Of a DNA stretch of 5,980 bases, positions 5,830-5,980 are shown piece by piece. Source of the DNA: Chitinivibrionales bacterium (lineage in GTDB: Bacteria > Fibrobacterota > Chitinivibrionia > Chitinivibrionales > JANQEN01); the NCBI GenBank assembly GCA_030593665.1, contig JAUVGS010000145.1, positions 1 to 5,980 on the forward strand, given 5' to 3'. How positions within the stretch are numbered: the first letter of the stretch is position 1; each line of letters begins with the position of its first letter. The notes below the pieces were generated by a model. The model saw nothing but the letters and a program-made list of their open reading frames with translations, was not told where the DNA came from and did no database searches. Position numbers and translations under genes: made by a program.

Positions 5830-5980
5830 CTATTCAACTAATTCCAGAACTTCAGCTATTTTTTGAGATATCTCAGCTTTACGGAAAGGCTTCTGAATAA
5901 ATCCTTTTGCACCGGCTGCAAGGAGGTCACGGGCCTCACCATTTATATGGAATTACTCATCGGGGATATCAATATATCTG
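5830..5980 (-). pseudogene. C-terminal piece of a response-regulator receiver domain with a frame break; cut by window edge
   Basis: Reading back from the TAG at 5832-5830 gives 37 codons whose protein includes NGEARDLLAAGAKGFIQKPF, the last third of a receiver domain with the conserved Lys-Pro, then an amphipathic final helix (SQKIAEVLELVE). It closely parallels the tail of the kinase receiver (GFIQKPYSVGELSQRIAEGL), so the upstream gene is probably another hybrid kinase or response regulator of the same kind. Going further upstream, this frame hits TAA at 5955-5953. The receiver-like residues before the break (DILIS) continue in a different frame, which itself stops at TAA 5945-5943. Deleting two bases (TA at 5945-5944) would join them. 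The break is either a real lesion or a sequencing error. The remaining gene lies outside the window. Confidence 0.6.

Noticed and set aside
1..5980. CRISPR array, tRNA or rRNA
   Set aside because: No regularly spaced direct repeats and no cloverleaf or rRNA-like stretches seen on either strand.

Overview
The window (about 6 kb, moderately AT-rich, standard genetic code) carries a run of genes that all lie on the minus strand, so it is read from right to left. It looks like a chromosomal piece of a Gram-negative, probably environmental bacterium. The evidence is a large 7TM hybrid sensor kinase, a gingipain-type (C25) secreted protease with a PNGGE-type C-terminal module, and a DUF6599-like secreted protein. 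This mix occurs in several phyla with elaborate surface protein export (for example Bacteroidota/Fibrobacterota-like groups, Planctomycetota and deltaproteobacterial lineages). The window does not fix the phylum.

Layout in order of transcription. (1) 5980-5830: the last ~37 codons of a response-regulator receiver domain, cut by the window edge; its reading frame is broken by an apparent 2-base insertion. (2) 5829-5598: a 232-bp gap holding a candidate promoter facing the kinase and a ~109-bp MITE-like element with 17-bp terminal inverted repeats and a perfect 28-bp palindrome. (3) 5597-3003: an 864-residue hybrid histidine kinase (7TM, PAS, PAS, HisKA, HATPase, receiver). (4) 3002-2885: a short spacer with a small hairpin and a weak promoter candidate. 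(5) 2884-2312: a 190-residue exported protein resembling the DUF6599 family. (6) 2311-2012: a 300-bp non-coding region with nested GC-rich inverted repeats, then an AT-rich promoter region with an operator-like dyad. (7) 2011 to beyond position 1: a secreted C25 cysteine peptidase, 670 codons seen, C-terminus outside the window.

Working picture (inference): the kinase senses a membrane or intracellular cue and phosphorylates its own receiver, or an unlinked one, since no DNA-binding output gene is in view. The two exported proteins downstream could be part of its output, but each has its own ribosome binding site and the spacers are long enough for separate promoters. The best-supported discovery is the protease. 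Its His-Cys dyad, a third acidic residue, the S1-pocket Asp and the S1 Trp can all be placed against Porphyromonas gingivalis RgpB, two of the spacings identically, which predicts cleavage after arginine. I found no CRISPR array, tRNA, rRNA or complete insertion sequence.
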